Translations under genes and position numbers: made by a program | DNA from: S139-23 sp047639315 | GTDB lineage: Bacteria > Planctomycetota > GCA-002687715 > DRQF01 | NCBI GenBank assembly: GCA_047639315.1 | Contig: JBLINQ010000007.1 | Span: 1-64,000, forward strand | Reading direction: 5' to 3' | Length of the DNA: 64,000 nucleotides | Part shown: piece by piece, positions 8,968 through 17,765 of the stretch | How the letters are laid out: each line of letters opens with the position of its first letter | Position numbering within the stretch: the stretch's first letter is position 1 | The notes under the pieces: generated by a model | The model's input: the letters and a program-made list of their open reading frames with translations, nothing else | What the model was told of the DNA's origin: nothing | The model's database searches: none

Positions 8968-10245
8968 CTATTTCATCTTAGGCGCCAATTCACTGACGCC
9001 ACCCATGTAGGGCCTGAGTGCTTCTGGAATATAGATGCTTCCATCGGCTTTTTGATGATTCTCGATCAGTGGAATCAAAGCACGTGGTGAAGCGATGACC
9101 GTGTTGTTCAAGGTATGACAGAATTTCACTTTTCCATCGTCATCTCGATAACGTAGGCCGAGGCGACGAGCCTGGAAATCATGGAAGCGACTGGCGCTGT
9201 GTGTCTCGGAGTATGATTCCCTGGAAGGCATCCAAGTTTCGATGTCATACTTCTGAACTTGTCCGCTGCCGAGATCGCCGCCACAAACATTGACGACACG
9301 ATACGGCAACTCCAACATCTGCAAGACCTCTTCCGAGTTCCTCAGAATCTCATCGTGAAATTTCTTGGAGACTTCTTCGTCTCCCTCGCAAAGGATCACT
9401 TGTTCGATCTTCTGGAATTGATGAATGCGATAAAGACCGCGCGTATCGCGACCGGCAGCTCCGGCTTCGCGGCGATAGCAGTTCGACCAGCCAACCATTT
9501 TCGTTGGGAGCTCTGATTTCTCGAGGATTTCTCCGCCGCGATAGGAAGTGAGAGGAACTTCGGCGGTGCCGATCAAGAAGAGATCATCTCGTTCGGTGCG
9601 ATAGGCCTGGTCTTCGCCACCAGGGAAGTATGCCGTCCCTTCCATCGCTTCCCGGCGTACCAGATTGGGCACGATCATCGGTGAGAATCCCTTGGCAACC
9701 ATGTGATCCAAGGCCATACGGAGAATCGAGAACTCAAGAAGCGCTCCGGCGTTCTTCAAGAAATAGGTGCGACTACCAGCGATGCGTGCGGCTCGTTCGA
9801 AGTCGAGCATGTCGTGCATGCGCCCCAACTCGAGATGATCACGCATTTCGAAATCGAAAGTGGGCAGCTCTCCCTCTTTACGAATCTCGACGTTCTCGAG
9901 GTCGTCTTTGCCTTCCGGCACCTCGGGTGCTGGCGGGTTGGGCAAAGTCAGAAGTAGACGGCGAAGCTCTTCTTCTTTGGCTTTGACGTCAGAATCGATC
10001 GATTTTTGCTCTTTGCCAAGAGCCTTCATGGCTTGGATTGCCGAAGTTTTATCATCCCCTTGGAGGGAAGGAATCGACTTGGTCACCTTGTTTTGTTCAG
10101 CCTTCTTCGCTTCGGATTCGGTCTTGAGGACGCGAACTTCTTGGTCGAGCTCAATAACCCGATCGACATCACAAGAAATGTGCTTCTTGATAGCCCCATC
10201 TCTGACGACATCGGCATTTTGGCGAACAAACTTCAAATCAAGCAT
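8968..10245 (-). CDS. serS: Seryl-tRNA synthetase
   Basis: Charges tRNA-Ser with serine in the cytoplasm. From the ATG at 10245 the protein starts MLDLKFVRQNADVV, the normal SerRS opening. The N-terminal 100 or so residues are the helical tRNA-binding arm (Lys/Glu-rich coiled coil). The class II core follows: TAEVPLTSYRGG, motif 2 with CYRREAGAAGRDTRGLYRIHQF, and the motif 3 region near NNTVIASPRALIPLIENHQ. The length of 425 residues is usual. Its start overlaps the 3' end of mqnA by 8 nt, so the two genes are likely co-transcribed and coupled. Confidence 0.97.
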   Translation of the reverse strand: MLDLKFVRQNADVVRDGAIKKHISCDVDRVIELDQEVRVLKTESEAKKAEQNKVTKSIPSLQGDDKTSAIQAMKALGKEQKSIDSDVKAKEEELRRLLLTLPNPPAPEVPEGKDDLENVEIRKEGELPTFDFEMRDHLELGRMHDMLDFERAARIAGSRTYFLKNAGALLEFSILRMALDHMVAKGFSPMIVPNLVRREAMEGTAYFPGGEDQAYRTERDDLFLIGTAEVPLTSYRGGEILEKSELPTKMVGWSNCYRREAGAAGRDTRGLYRIHQFQKIEQVILCEGDEEVSKKFHDEILRNSEEVLQMLELPYRVVNVCGGDLGSGQVQKYDIETWMPSRESYSETHSASRFHDFQARRLGLRYRDDDGKVKFCHTLNNTVIASPRALIPLIENHQKADGSIYIPEALRPYMGGVSELAPKMK

Positions 10246-11038
10246 CGGATGATCTCTCCCATTCACGGCAACGATTGAGAAACTCGTTCAATCCTTGCTC
10301 CGCTCTTTCGCTCAAGTGAAAGACGATTCTCTCAGTCAAATAGAATTTGGCCTGGTCAGCCTTAAGCCCGAACCCCGCGGCCATATCCTTCACAATGTTA
10401 TCAATCTCTGACATCCCGACATCAAGGGCCTGCCGAAATCTGGCTGTCAGTTCAGGATGAGCATCCAGTGTTTCACGACGCAGTCCCCAGACGGCGAACA
10501 CAAAAGGGAGACCTGTTTCATCGAGCCATGCTTTGGCCAAATCGACGCATTCCCATTCGCCCTGAGGCACTTGCTTGAGGGCCAAGTCACCAATGACCAA
10601 GATGCCGTCATATAGAGCCGCTGCAGTCGGATTGGCGAGCAATTCCCTTGGCGAACACTGGGAAAACTCAACCCGGTCGCGCTGCTCCCCCAAGACTCGC
10701 TCCAAATAGATCCGAGTCAGCATTTGCGAAGTGCGCGAATGGGGATCAAGGGCGATCTTGAGTGGCTTGTTTGATGATTCCAAAGCGCCCTTGCGCAGGT
10801 ACAAGAGTACGCTGTCAACCATGCCATCGGCGCCGATACAAAGCCCCGGAAGGTAAGTGAGCGTCGGATCTCGTAGCAATGTGACACAAGGCACCAAGCC
10901 GACGTCCGCTTCTCCATCTAGGAGTGCTTGGGCCGCTGCTGCCGGAGGTAAATCCAGAACTTCGAGGTCAGGTTGTCCCCGTAGGCCCTCAACGAGTGGG
11001 CGAGCATTGAAATAGGAGACGGCAGCAACTTTGATCAA
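10238..11038 (-). CDS. mqnA: Chorismate dehydratase MqnA (futalosine pathway)
   Basis: Member of the MqnA/MqnD periplasmic-binding-protein-like fold. MqnA dehydrates chorismate in the futalosine route to menaquinone. The signature VSYFNARPL (usual form VSYLNTRPL) lies at the very start, followed by LPPAAAAQALLDGEADVGLVPCVTLL and later a helix with DNIVKDMAAGFGL. I place the start at the TTG at 11038, preceded by GAGGGGA with about 8 nt spacing, because homologues begin a few residues before VSYLN. Upstream in-frame sequence back to 11209 has no homologous character. The stop codon overlaps the serS start. The assignment to MqnA rather than MqnD rests on the N-terminal motif. Confidence 0.85.
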   Translation of the reverse strand: MIKVAAVSYFNARPLVEGLRGQPDLEVLDLPPAAAAQALLDGEADVGLVPCVTLLRDPTLTYLPGLCIGADGMVDSVLLYLRKGALESSNKPLKIALDPHSRTSQMLTRIYLERVLGEQRDRVEFSQCSPRELLANPTAAALYDGILVIGDLALKQVPQGEWECVDLAKAWLDETGLPFVFAVWGLRRETLDAHPELTARFRQALDVGMSEIDNIVKDMAAGFGLKADQAKFYLTERIVFHLSERAEQGLNEFLNRCREWERSSDA

Positions 11039-11209
11039 CGGGTCTTTCCCCTCGCGGATGAGAATGGCGACTGAAGGACCATTGGTTATGTCCAATTTCT
11101 GGAGACGCCAAAAGAAGCCAAAGGGATGTTTGGTTCCCAGTGGCCACATTGGTGCTGAATTCTCTCGTAATCGATGCCCGGTCGGACCACTCTCTGACCA
11201 AAAGGGCAC

Positions 11210-11243
11210 AAAAAACCCACCAGCCCCGTTAGAGCTGATGGGT
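11210..11243 (-). terminator. Rho-independent terminator of the 723-residue secreted protein gene
   Basis: On the - strand ACCCATCAGC pairs with GCTGGTGGGT (10 bp with one G-U), with a 9-nt loop and then six T residues. It lies just downstream of the gene ending at 11267. Confidence 0.85.
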
Positions 11244-11266
11244 CATTCTTTGAGGTTCGCGGATCG

Positions 11267-13438
11267 TTACTCGACGCGCATCCAATCTGAAACGATATTG
11301 CCAAGAATCCCGTGCTTGAATGACAATTGCCCAAACCGTTTGGTGCTGTTGCTGCCACAATTCTTGATGGTCACATTCCCTGGAGACCAGAGCTCGAGTT
11401 TCTCGCCCTTCTCCATGATCTTCATTTGCTTCTTGCCCAAAGTCTTTCCAGTACCACTGTCTTTCTTGACAACGGCCATTGGCGCAATGCGCTCAGCGTG
11501 AAGATTGAAATAGACCTCACCATGATTGCCAAAGACTTCGATGTCCTTGCCGGAGACAACGACTTCACCAGATTTTTCGCCAGCTTCAAACTTGCCCCGC
11601 ATCCGGAAACCGTACTCGCCCGATCCGCCCAGCTCCCATGTTGACAACTGACCACTGGTCGCGATGAGAGGTGCGCTTCGTCCACCCTTAATCAGGATGT
11701 GAGACATCTTCTTACCAGAGCCAAAAGTGAAGTAGCCCAAGTGGATCTGGTAACGCCCTGGCGGAATCCACATAGGCTCATCCATTGCTTTGACGATATC
11801 GAAGTAAGCCTCTGCATCTTCGCCACTGCCCTTGATGATGAGGAAGTCTGGGCGGGCACCGCTGGCTGTTTTGAAATCAACGATGATGGGAGCCAACGAT
11901 CCTTTGAATGGTCGTGAGCGAACTTGATTGCCGCTTCGGCTGTTAACTTTGAACTCATAAGGATAACGACCACCTGGGCCATCCAGCATGATGAAACGTC
12001 CAAGAGGTTCGATGCGAGCACTTTTGCCTTTGCCAATCATAACGGCGTCTTCACCGGTATCGCGAAAAATACCATTGCCGTTGCAATCGAGGATGGTGAC
12101 GTTGTGGCCACGAACCTTGCCACTGACTCCAGTTGCACCGTGCCAAGCCAGCTTCTTGTACTTGGCTGCGTCGATTAGTCGGTAGGAAGCACTAAAGAGA
12201 CTTTTGTCTTCTGCGCCCCAGTCCATCACCATGTTGGTGATGTTGCGCTTTGTGCCGTCGGGATAGACAATCTTCTGCTTGATCTTGGTCCACTTGTTCT
12301 TGACCTTGATCGCCTTCGCTTTCTTGTCGTTCTTGCCCTTGTAGAGGACCTTGCCGTCATAACCGATTTCAGAATCGGGAAGGAAGCGAGAAGAATCAAT
12401 AAGTCCCTTATCCTTCTCCAAAGTCACGTATTGGAAGAATGGAGCCTTGTCAGGATTATTGGGCCTCACCATACCAAAGTTGTAATAGGGAACCTTGATC
12501 TTGGAGAACAGCGCGAAGGACTTTTCTTTGAAGCCTTTGTCTGTGAAGAATTCAAACGGATCTTCCGTTGTCGGTGCCTTGAGAGGACCAAAATCTCTCT
12601 TCTGGCCTCTGCCCTTCTTACCATCTGACTCCTCACCGCCTCCGGCGCTAGGATCGATCGTGTTGCGAGCCAGAAGCGCTTTGTTGTACGCAGCTTGAGC
12701 ATCTGCCATTGACAACTTGATATTGATCAATTCAGGAAATTCGACTTGGCGCTTTTCGCGCATCGAAGCGAGTGCCCCGTTGATCTCTGGGAACATGTCC
12801 GTGACGCCAGCAGCCTGAGCGGGCGCGGCGGCTGTGCGGTACCAGTAGGCACTATTGAAATGAACGCCGGATCGTTTCCAGCAATCACCAACAAAAGCAG
12901 CGTTCTGCGTGGCCAAAAAATGGTCTTTGATCTTGAGGTAGGCGCGGGCCGCTGCGGTGTAATGTCCGATCGCACCTTTCATCGGCACTTCGTTGCCATC
13001 AGCTGCACCCTTCTGGTAGACGGCGTAACCGTCTTCGGCTGATTTTGCGGCACCGAGGTAAGCAGTTAGTTGCTCATCTCCGTACGTTTCAACACGAAGT
13101 CTTCGCGTCGACAAGAACTTGCTTTTATGCTTAGTCCGGTAGGAGGCTGCCAGATTAATCATGTTGTTCATTTGCTTTTCGGAGAACTCTTCGTTTTTGG
13201 CGACCTTGGCACTTGCCCAGGTTTTTTCGAAAATGAAGAAAGCACTAAAGGCCAAGTTCTTATTGCCATCAACAAGCTTGCCTTGAGCCTCATAGTTGTT
13301 GGTGTCGACAGCCTTTTCAAAATCGGCGCGAAACTTGTCGACCGGATTTTGAGCAATCGCTTGTCCGACGATGAACAAAGAGACGAACATTGCCATTAGT
13401 AGGCTACGTTGAATGACGAACTGCTTTCGCATGCTCAT
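11267..13438 (-). CDS. Secreted protein of unknown function with a calcium-loop-like motif
   Basis: I do not recognise a family. GAGGAG lies 7 nt before the ATG at 13438. The 723-residue protein begins with a signal peptide (hydrophobic SLLMAMFVSLFIVGQAIA, probable cleavage after AIAQ or nearby). Residues 30-270 look helical and repeat-like, rich in Ala, Lys and Tyr, with TPR-like character (HYTAAARAYLKIKDH). A Gly/Lys-rich linker follows at about 280-300. The second half is beta-rich, with a D-x-N-x-N-G loop (DCNGNGIFRDTGEDAV near 475) and strands such as PPGRYQIHLGYFTFGSG. It stands alone, with its own terminator. Export by the type II system is possible but not shown. Confidence 0.8.
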   Translation of the reverse strand: MSMRKQFVIQRSLLMAMFVSLFIVGQAIAQNPVDKFRADFEKAVDTNNYEAQGKLVDGNKNLAFSAFFIFEKTWASAKVAKNEEFSEKQMNNMINLAASYRTKHKSKFLSTRRLRVETYGDEQLTAYLGAAKSAEDGYAVYQKGAADGNEVPMKGAIGHYTAAARAYLKIKDHFLATQNAAFVGDCWKRSGVHFNSAYWYRTAAAPAQAAGVTDMFPEINGALASMREKRQVEFPELINIKLSMADAQAAYNKALLARNTIDPSAGGGEESDGKKGRGQKRDFGPLKAPTTEDPFEFFTDKGFKEKSFALFSKIKVPYYNFGMVRPNNPDKAPFFQYVTLEKDKGLIDSSRFLPDSEIGYDGKVLYKGKNDKKAKAIKVKNKWTKIKQKIVYPDGTKRNITNMVMDWGAEDKSLFSASYRLIDAAKYKKLAWHGATGVSGKVRGHNVTILDCNGNGIFRDTGEDAVMIGKGKSARIEPLGRFIMLDGPGGRYPYEFKVNSRSGNQVRSRPFKGSLAPIIVDFKTASGARPDFLIIKGSGEDAEAYFDIVKAMDEPMWIPPGRYQIHLGYFTFGSGKKMSHILIKGGRSAPLIATSGQLSTWELGGSGEYGFRMRGKFEAGEKSGEVVVSGKDIEVFGNHGEVYFNLHAERIAPMAVVKKDSGTGKTLGKKQMKIMEKGEKLELWSPGNVTIKNCGSNSTKRFGQLSFKHGILGNIVSDWMRVE

Positions 13439-13602
13439 GAATTCTCCTCACAGAACATAGGCGACTCGAATCGAGCGCCCTTACCCAAGGCCAATTCCCG
13501 GCCTCAATTTTCAATCTTATTTGGTGCGCAGGTCCGCCCTTTTCTGAAAGGACCTTCGTGGACCAATATCCTACAAGATTCGACTCAAAGTCGAACCGCA
13601 TT

Positions 13603-15207
13603 TCATTCTTCTCTGGGACAAGCGAAGCGATTAATCACCGTCTCGGCAGCTCGCCAACCATCGATGGCTGCGCTGATGATGCCGCCGGCGTAACCAGCCC
13701 CTTCGCCAACAGGAAATAATCCCGTGATCGTCGTCGATTCTAACGTTTCCAAATGCCTGACTATTCGCACCGGTGCGGAAGATCGTGACTCTGGCCCACA
13801 GATAATCGCGTCTGGGTGCATGAATCCGCGCATCTGGTGCTCGAATCTGCTCAGAGCGTGGCGAACGCGCTCTACTACATAGGACGGCGCCAATGCCCCA
13901 ATGTTTGCAGGAATTGTGCCTGAACGGCAGCTTGTCGGTGGTATATCGATGGACAACTGGTCATCCATAAAGTCGTTTAACCTCTGTGTTGGCAGGCGGT
14001 AATGATCACCAGCGATGTTTGCTGCGAGCTTCTCAAAGTGCTCCTGAAAGCGGAGCCCGCCCAAAGGTCCTTTGTCCTCGAATTCTTCGGGCGAGATAGT
14101 GGTCACCACGCCACTGTTGGCAAATCCGGTGGCGCGCCCAAACCAGCTCATACCGTTGGTGTTGAAATGCTCCCGATCATGGATCGCGGGAATGATCTCG
14201 CCTCCGGGGCACATGCAGAAGGAAAACACCCCCTCGCCTTTCACTTGAGCGACCAAGCGATAGTCGGCGGGCGGCAAGCTGAGTCCTGAAGCCTGCGGGC
14301 CATAAATGCAGGAATCGATGAAATCTTGGGGATGCTCGACTCGAAACCCCATCTGAAAAGCCTTGGGTTCGAGCTCGGCGCCTTGGTTCAAAAGCTCTTG
14401 GTAGAAATCGCGGGCACTATGGCCTGGAGCACAAATGAGGACGGAGGCTGGCAATTCGCCTCGGGTTGTTTTGACGCCCTTGAGTTGACCGTCCTGAACG
14501 ATGAGTTCCGTGACCCGACAGTCGTACTGGAATTCTCCCCCGAGAGATTCGATCTCACGGCGAATTTTTGCCACGACGGCACGAACGCGGTCAGAACCCA
14601 GATGAGGGCGGTAATAGTAGCCCACTGCAGCCATCCCCGAGTTCTTGCGAAACTCATCGAGGACGAATCTGGCGCGCGGATCCTTGCTCCTGGTCGTCAA
14701 CTTGCCATCGCTGAACGTGCCAGCACCGCCTTCACCGAAGAGATAATTACTCTCTGGGTCTAAGACATGATCGCGGTAGAACTCTCGAATCTGACCAAGC
14801 CGACGATTCATCTTGGAGCCACGATCGACAATAATCGGGCGGTAGCCAGAACGGGCTAAGATCAGGGCAGCAAACAGTCCGCCCGGCCCCTGCCCCAAAA
14901 TCACAGGGCGATTTTCGAGAGGACGATCCCCTGGCGTGAGCGGCTCCAGGGTCGCTGCATCGACCCAATGCACATTCTTTCGTTCCTTGCCCCGCGACCG
15001 CTCTCGTTTGCGAGGTTCATCAACGAGATGGATGTCGACGGTGTAGACGAATTCAGGGCTTCGGCGACGACGATCCATCGATTGACGCACGAGTTCAATT
15101 GAGGCGACGTCAGCCTCGTCCAACCCAGCTGCACGTAGAGCGCGAGGGAGAACCTGAGACTCATCTCCATCAAGAGGAAGACGTATTTGACTGACTCTAA
15201 GTGGCAT
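13603..15207 (-). CDS. FAD-dependent dehydrogenase, COG2509-like
   Basis: Probable cytoplasmic flavoprotein of the uncharacterised family often named NAD/FAD-utilising dehydrogenase. An N-terminal domain of about 95 residues with a DVASIELVRQSMDRRRR stretch precedes the dinucleotide-binding motif GQGPGGLFAALILARSGYRPIIVDRG. The C-terminus has the flavin-site block GLFPVGEGAGYAGGIISAAIDG. Length (534 residues from the ATG at 15207) fits the family. An in-frame start 9 codons upstream is possible. The substrate is not known for most members. It lies 95 nt downstream of the rhomboid gene and may share its transcript. Confidence 0.85.
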   Translation of the reverse strand: MPLRVSQIRLPLDGDESQVLPRALRAAGLDEADVASIELVRQSMDRRRRSPEFVYTVDIHLVDEPRKRERSRGKERKNVHWVDAATLEPLTPGDRPLENRPVILGQGPGGLFAALILARSGYRPIIVDRGSKMNRRLGQIREFYRDHVLDPESNYLFGEGGAGTFSDGKLTTRSKDPRARFVLDEFRKNSGMAAVGYYYRPHLGSDRVRAVVAKIRREIESLGGEFQYDCRVTELIVQDGQLKGVKTTRGELPASVLICAPGHSARDFYQELLNQGAELEPKAFQMGFRVEHPQDFIDSCIYGPQASGLSLPPADYRLVAQVKGEGVFSFCMCPGGEIIPAIHDREHFNTNGMSWFGRATGFANSGVVTTISPEEFEDKGPLGGLRFQEHFEKLAANIAGDHYRLPTQRLNDFMDDQLSIDIPPTSCRSGTIPANIGALAPSYVVERVRHALSRFEHQMRGFMHPDAIICGPESRSSAPVRIVRHLETLESTTITGLFPVGEGAGYAGGIISAAIDGWRAAETVINRFACPREE

Positions 15208-15302
15208 GGAGCGAGTATACGCAGAAACGTGCAAATCCTGAAGATTCGATGTGCAGAAGCGCGTCTATGACGAAAAGAGATGGTGATTGATGGCGAGGAG
15301 AA

Positions 15303-16145
15303 TTAAGAACGGCTTTTCAGGCGTTCACTTTGTTGGCGCAAGAAGTCTCTCTCAGCCTCGGTAAGCTCACCAATGCCCTCAGCACTGATTTTCTCGAGAA
15401 TCCGATCCATCTCTTCTGCATCGGCATGTTTTTGGGCCGCCATCTTGCCGGCTTTCTTGCGCTCTCGATGAACCTTAGCGGCCCCAAAGAAGATCTCAAT
15501 CTTCGTCCACCAAAGTCCATAGACCAGACCGCCTGCGGCTCCGGCCAAGTGAACTCCGTGGGCTGTGCCGGTACCACCTGGTGAAGCCATGAGCGAGAGG
15601 ATGTCCAAGCCGATCATGATAGCGGCAAAGCCTGCGCCCGTTACCGTGACGAAGATCATGCGTACTTCGACTCGGGGAAAACGTGCGCCAAAGAGAGCCA
15701 CTAAACCCATGATGCTCCCTGAGGCTCCAATCACTCCACGATGGGGAGGATCCTGAAAAGCAGCTTCGATCGGATAACCGAAGGCCGCCACAACGCCCAA
15801 GCCGAGATAGACGATGAGGAACTGGCGCCGTTCCATATGAGGCTCAAGCATCTGCCCCATGAGGTAGAGCAGAAACATGTTCCAGAACAGATGGCCAACC
15901 CCTCCATGCAGGAAGATGTAAGTGACATAGCGCCACAACTGGAGGCTAAAAAGATAGTCCCACTCCAGGGCGAACCAATCGACGACCCGAGCGGCGCCTT
16001 CGCCCCGCGCTCCTGCACCAGCCACCCAAATGACCGCTTGAATGGCCACTGTGACAGCGATGATCCAAAAACAGACACTCTTTTGGGACGACATCCCACC
16101 ATAGAGAGGTCCATTGTCTGAATATTGTCGATCACTCCAGGCCAT
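15303..16145 (-). CDS. Rhomboid family intramembrane serine protease
   Basis: Polytopic membrane protease that cleaves transmembrane substrates. The segment WRYVTYIFLHGGVGHLFWNM holds the conserved rhomboid H-x-x-x-x-H-x-x-x-N-like helix 2. The catalytic serine is in GASGSIMGLVALF (GxSG), and the partner His is in HGVHLAGAAGGLVYG. Six hydrophobic segments are visible between residues 20 and 215. A charged cytoplasmic tail of about 65 residues (KVHRERKKAGKMAAQKHADA) resembles C-terminal regions of other bacterial rhomboids. AAGG sits 6 nt before the ATG. The gene starts 33 nt after hpt, so the two probably form an operon. Confidence 0.9.
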   Translation of the reverse strand: MAWSDRQYSDNGPLYGGMSSQKSVCFWIIAVTVAIQAVIWVAGAGARGEGAARVVDWFALEWDYLFSLQLWRYVTYIFLHGGVGHLFWNMFLLYLMGQMLEPHMERRQFLIVYLGLGVVAAFGYPIEAAFQDPPHRGVIGASGSIMGLVALFGARFPRVEVRMIFVTVTGAGFAAIMIGLDILSLMASPGGTGTAHGVHLAGAAGGLVYGLWWTKIEIFFGAAKVHRERKKAGKMAAQKHADAEEMDRILEKISAEGIGELTEAERDFLRQQSERLKSRS

Positions 16146-16178
16146 ATCAAACCTTAATAAGACTTCGTTCCCAAACAG

Positions 16179-16751
16179 TTAGTCACCGCTGTTTTGCGAT
16201 TCCCTTTCCGACTCAGAGGAATAGCACTCCTCCTTCAATACGCCAATATAAGGCAGATTGCGGTAATGATCGGCATAATCGAGTCCATAGCCCACCACAA
16301 AGAAGTCATCGACTATGAATCCGACGTAATCAGCGTCAATCTCGACCTTTCGCCGCGCTTTCTTATCCAGCAAGACGCAAGTACGGATGTCTGTGGCGCC
16401 TTTTTCGATCAAGATGTCTTTCACGCGCTTGAGGGTGCGTCCAGTGTCGAGGATGTCGTCGAGCACCAAGAGCCGTTTCCCGGTGAAGTCCATTTTAGGG
16501 AACATTTTGATGTTAACGACGCCGGACGATGACGTCGCATCGCCGTAACTAGAGGGTTGAATGAAGTCGATGTCGAGCTTCAAAGGGATCTTGCGCATCA
16601 AGTCGCTGATGAAGACAACGCCCCCTTTGAGGAGTGCCATCAAGACTAAGTGGTCGCCTTCGTAGTCTTTGGCAATTTGAGCGCCTAGCTCCCCCAGCCG
16701 CTTTTGAATCTGATCTTCAGGGAAGAGGATTTCTTTGATGTCGTTGTGCAT
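16179..16751 (-). CDS. hpt: Hypoxanthine phosphoribosyltransferase
   Basis: Purine salvage enzyme that makes IMP (and often GMP) from the free base and PRPP. The PRPP motif LLVLDDILDTGRTLKRV is intact, the N-terminal LVLMALLKGGVVFISDLMR and the YGDATSSSGVV flexible loop are typical, and VGYGLDYADHYRNLPYIGVL near the end is the family's purine-binding region. The ATG at 16751 gives the usual length, about 190 residues. A further 17 in-frame codons upstream are unlike the family. It is first in a probable hpt-rhomboid operon, divergent from folD. Confidence 0.95.
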   Translation of the reverse strand: MHNDIKEILFPEDQIQKRLGELGAQIAKDYEGDHLVLMALLKGGVVFISDLMRKIPLKLDIDFIQPSSYGDATSSSGVVNIKMFPKMDFTGKRLLVLDDILDTGRTLKRVKDILIEKGATDIRTCVLLDKKARRKVEIDADYVGFIVDDFFVVGYGLDYADHYRNLPYIGVLKEECYSSESERESQNSGD

Positions 16752-16863
16752 GGTGTTTTCACTTTCAATCTGGCATTCCGCGGCTAGTAATGACCCCGCC
16801 ATCGGTTGGTGTTAGCGTAGCCGGATCAGATGGAAAATCCACTATCTGCAAAATGAGAAAAAA

Positions 16864-17715
16864 ATGGCAAACATCATCGATGGCAAAGCGATTGCCAAAC
16901 GAATCCGATCGGAAGTCAAAAGCGGCGTTGAGGTCCTACTTCAAGAAACAGAGCGAGTTCCGTTTATTATCGCCGTTTCCGTGGGCAAAGACGACGAAAA
17001 CGAGGCCTATACTCGTAATCAGGGTAAAACGGCTGGCAAGCTTGGCATCAAGCATCGCCTCGATGTCTTAGATAAAGATACCCCATTTGACCAAGTTAAG
17101 GCTCATCTGGGTAGCTTAGCCATCGACCCCGAGATCACCGGCATCATGATCCAAATGCCGTTGCCCAAGCACTTAGACGAATCAGCTTGCCGCGCTTTGA
17201 TTCCGATGGCGAAAGATGTTGAAGCTGTCACCGACGAAGCCGCTGGTCGGGTCTTGCAAAATACCCACCAAGTAGCCCCGTGCACTGCCATGGCGGCCAT
17301 GCTTTGTTTGGAAGCAGCAGCCCCAGAAGGCATTACCGGTCTCAATGTAGCGATCGTTGGGCGCAGCGCGATCGTCGGCCGCCCCTTAGCCATGCTCCTC
17401 CTCCATGCCAACGCAACACCTACAATTTGTCACACTCGGACACGTGACATGGCGGCAACGCTCAAGTCTGCTGATGTCGTGATCGCCGCAGCGGGTCGAG
17501 CTGGGTTGGTGACTGGTGAGATGATCCGAGAAGGTGCAATTGCGATCGATGTCGGCACGAATTGGATCGAATCCGAAGGGCGGCTGTGCGGCGACATGAA
17601 CTTCGACGAAGTCGAGGCCATTGCTGGAGCTATCACGCCAGTACCTGGAGGTGTCGGCCCGGTGACTGTAGCTGTGCTTATGCGGAATGCTCTGATTCTG
17701 GCCCAAAATAACTAA
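16864..17715 (+). CDS. folD: Bifunctional methylenetetrahydrofolate dehydrogenase / cyclohydrolase
   Basis: Cytoplasmic one-carbon enzyme that interconverts 5,10-methylene-, methenyl- and 10-formyl-tetrahydrofolate with NADP. The N-terminus (MANIIDGKAIAKRIRSEVK) is the standard opening. QMPLPKHLDE corresponds to the QLPLP active-site motif, VAIVGRSAIVGRPLAMLL to the nucleotide-binding loop, and ITPVPGGVGPVTVAVLMRN to the conserved end. In the usual Y-x-x-x-K motif, the region VGKDDENEAYTRNQGKTAGKLGI holds the Tyr and Lys. Length, 283 residues, is normal. A hairpin terminator begins at the stop codon. Confidence 0.95.
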   Translation: MANIIDGKAIAKRIRSEVKSGVEVLLQETERVPFIIAVSVGKDDENEAYTRNQGKTAGKLGIKHRLDVLDKDTPFDQVKAHLGSLAIDPEITGIMIQMPLPKHLDESACRALIPMAKDVEAVTDEAAGRVLQNTHQVAPCTAMAAMLCLEAAAPEGITGLNVAIVGRSAIVGRPLAMLLLHANATPTICHTRTRDMAATLKSADVVIAAAGRAGLVTGEMIREGAIAIDVGTNWIESEGRLCGDMNFDEVEAIAGAITPVPGGVGPVTVAVLMRNALILAQNN

Positions 17716-17736
17716 AGACCGCTTTCGCGGTCTTTT
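17714..17736 (+). terminator. Rho-independent terminator of folD
   Basis: AAAGACCGC (17714-17722) pairs perfectly with GCGGTCTTT (17727-17735) across a TTTC loop, and four T residues end the element. It overlaps the folD stop. On the - strand the stem is followed by a T-rich stretch, so it may also serve the convergent polyprenyl synthetase gene. Confidence 0.85.
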
Positions 17737-17765
17737 CGTCTTCGGCTATTCGTGATCAGAATGCG

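Noticed and set aside
11039..11209. Longer N-terminus for MqnA
   Set aside because: The residues have no homologous pattern, and VSYFNARPL normally lies within the first ten residues of the family.
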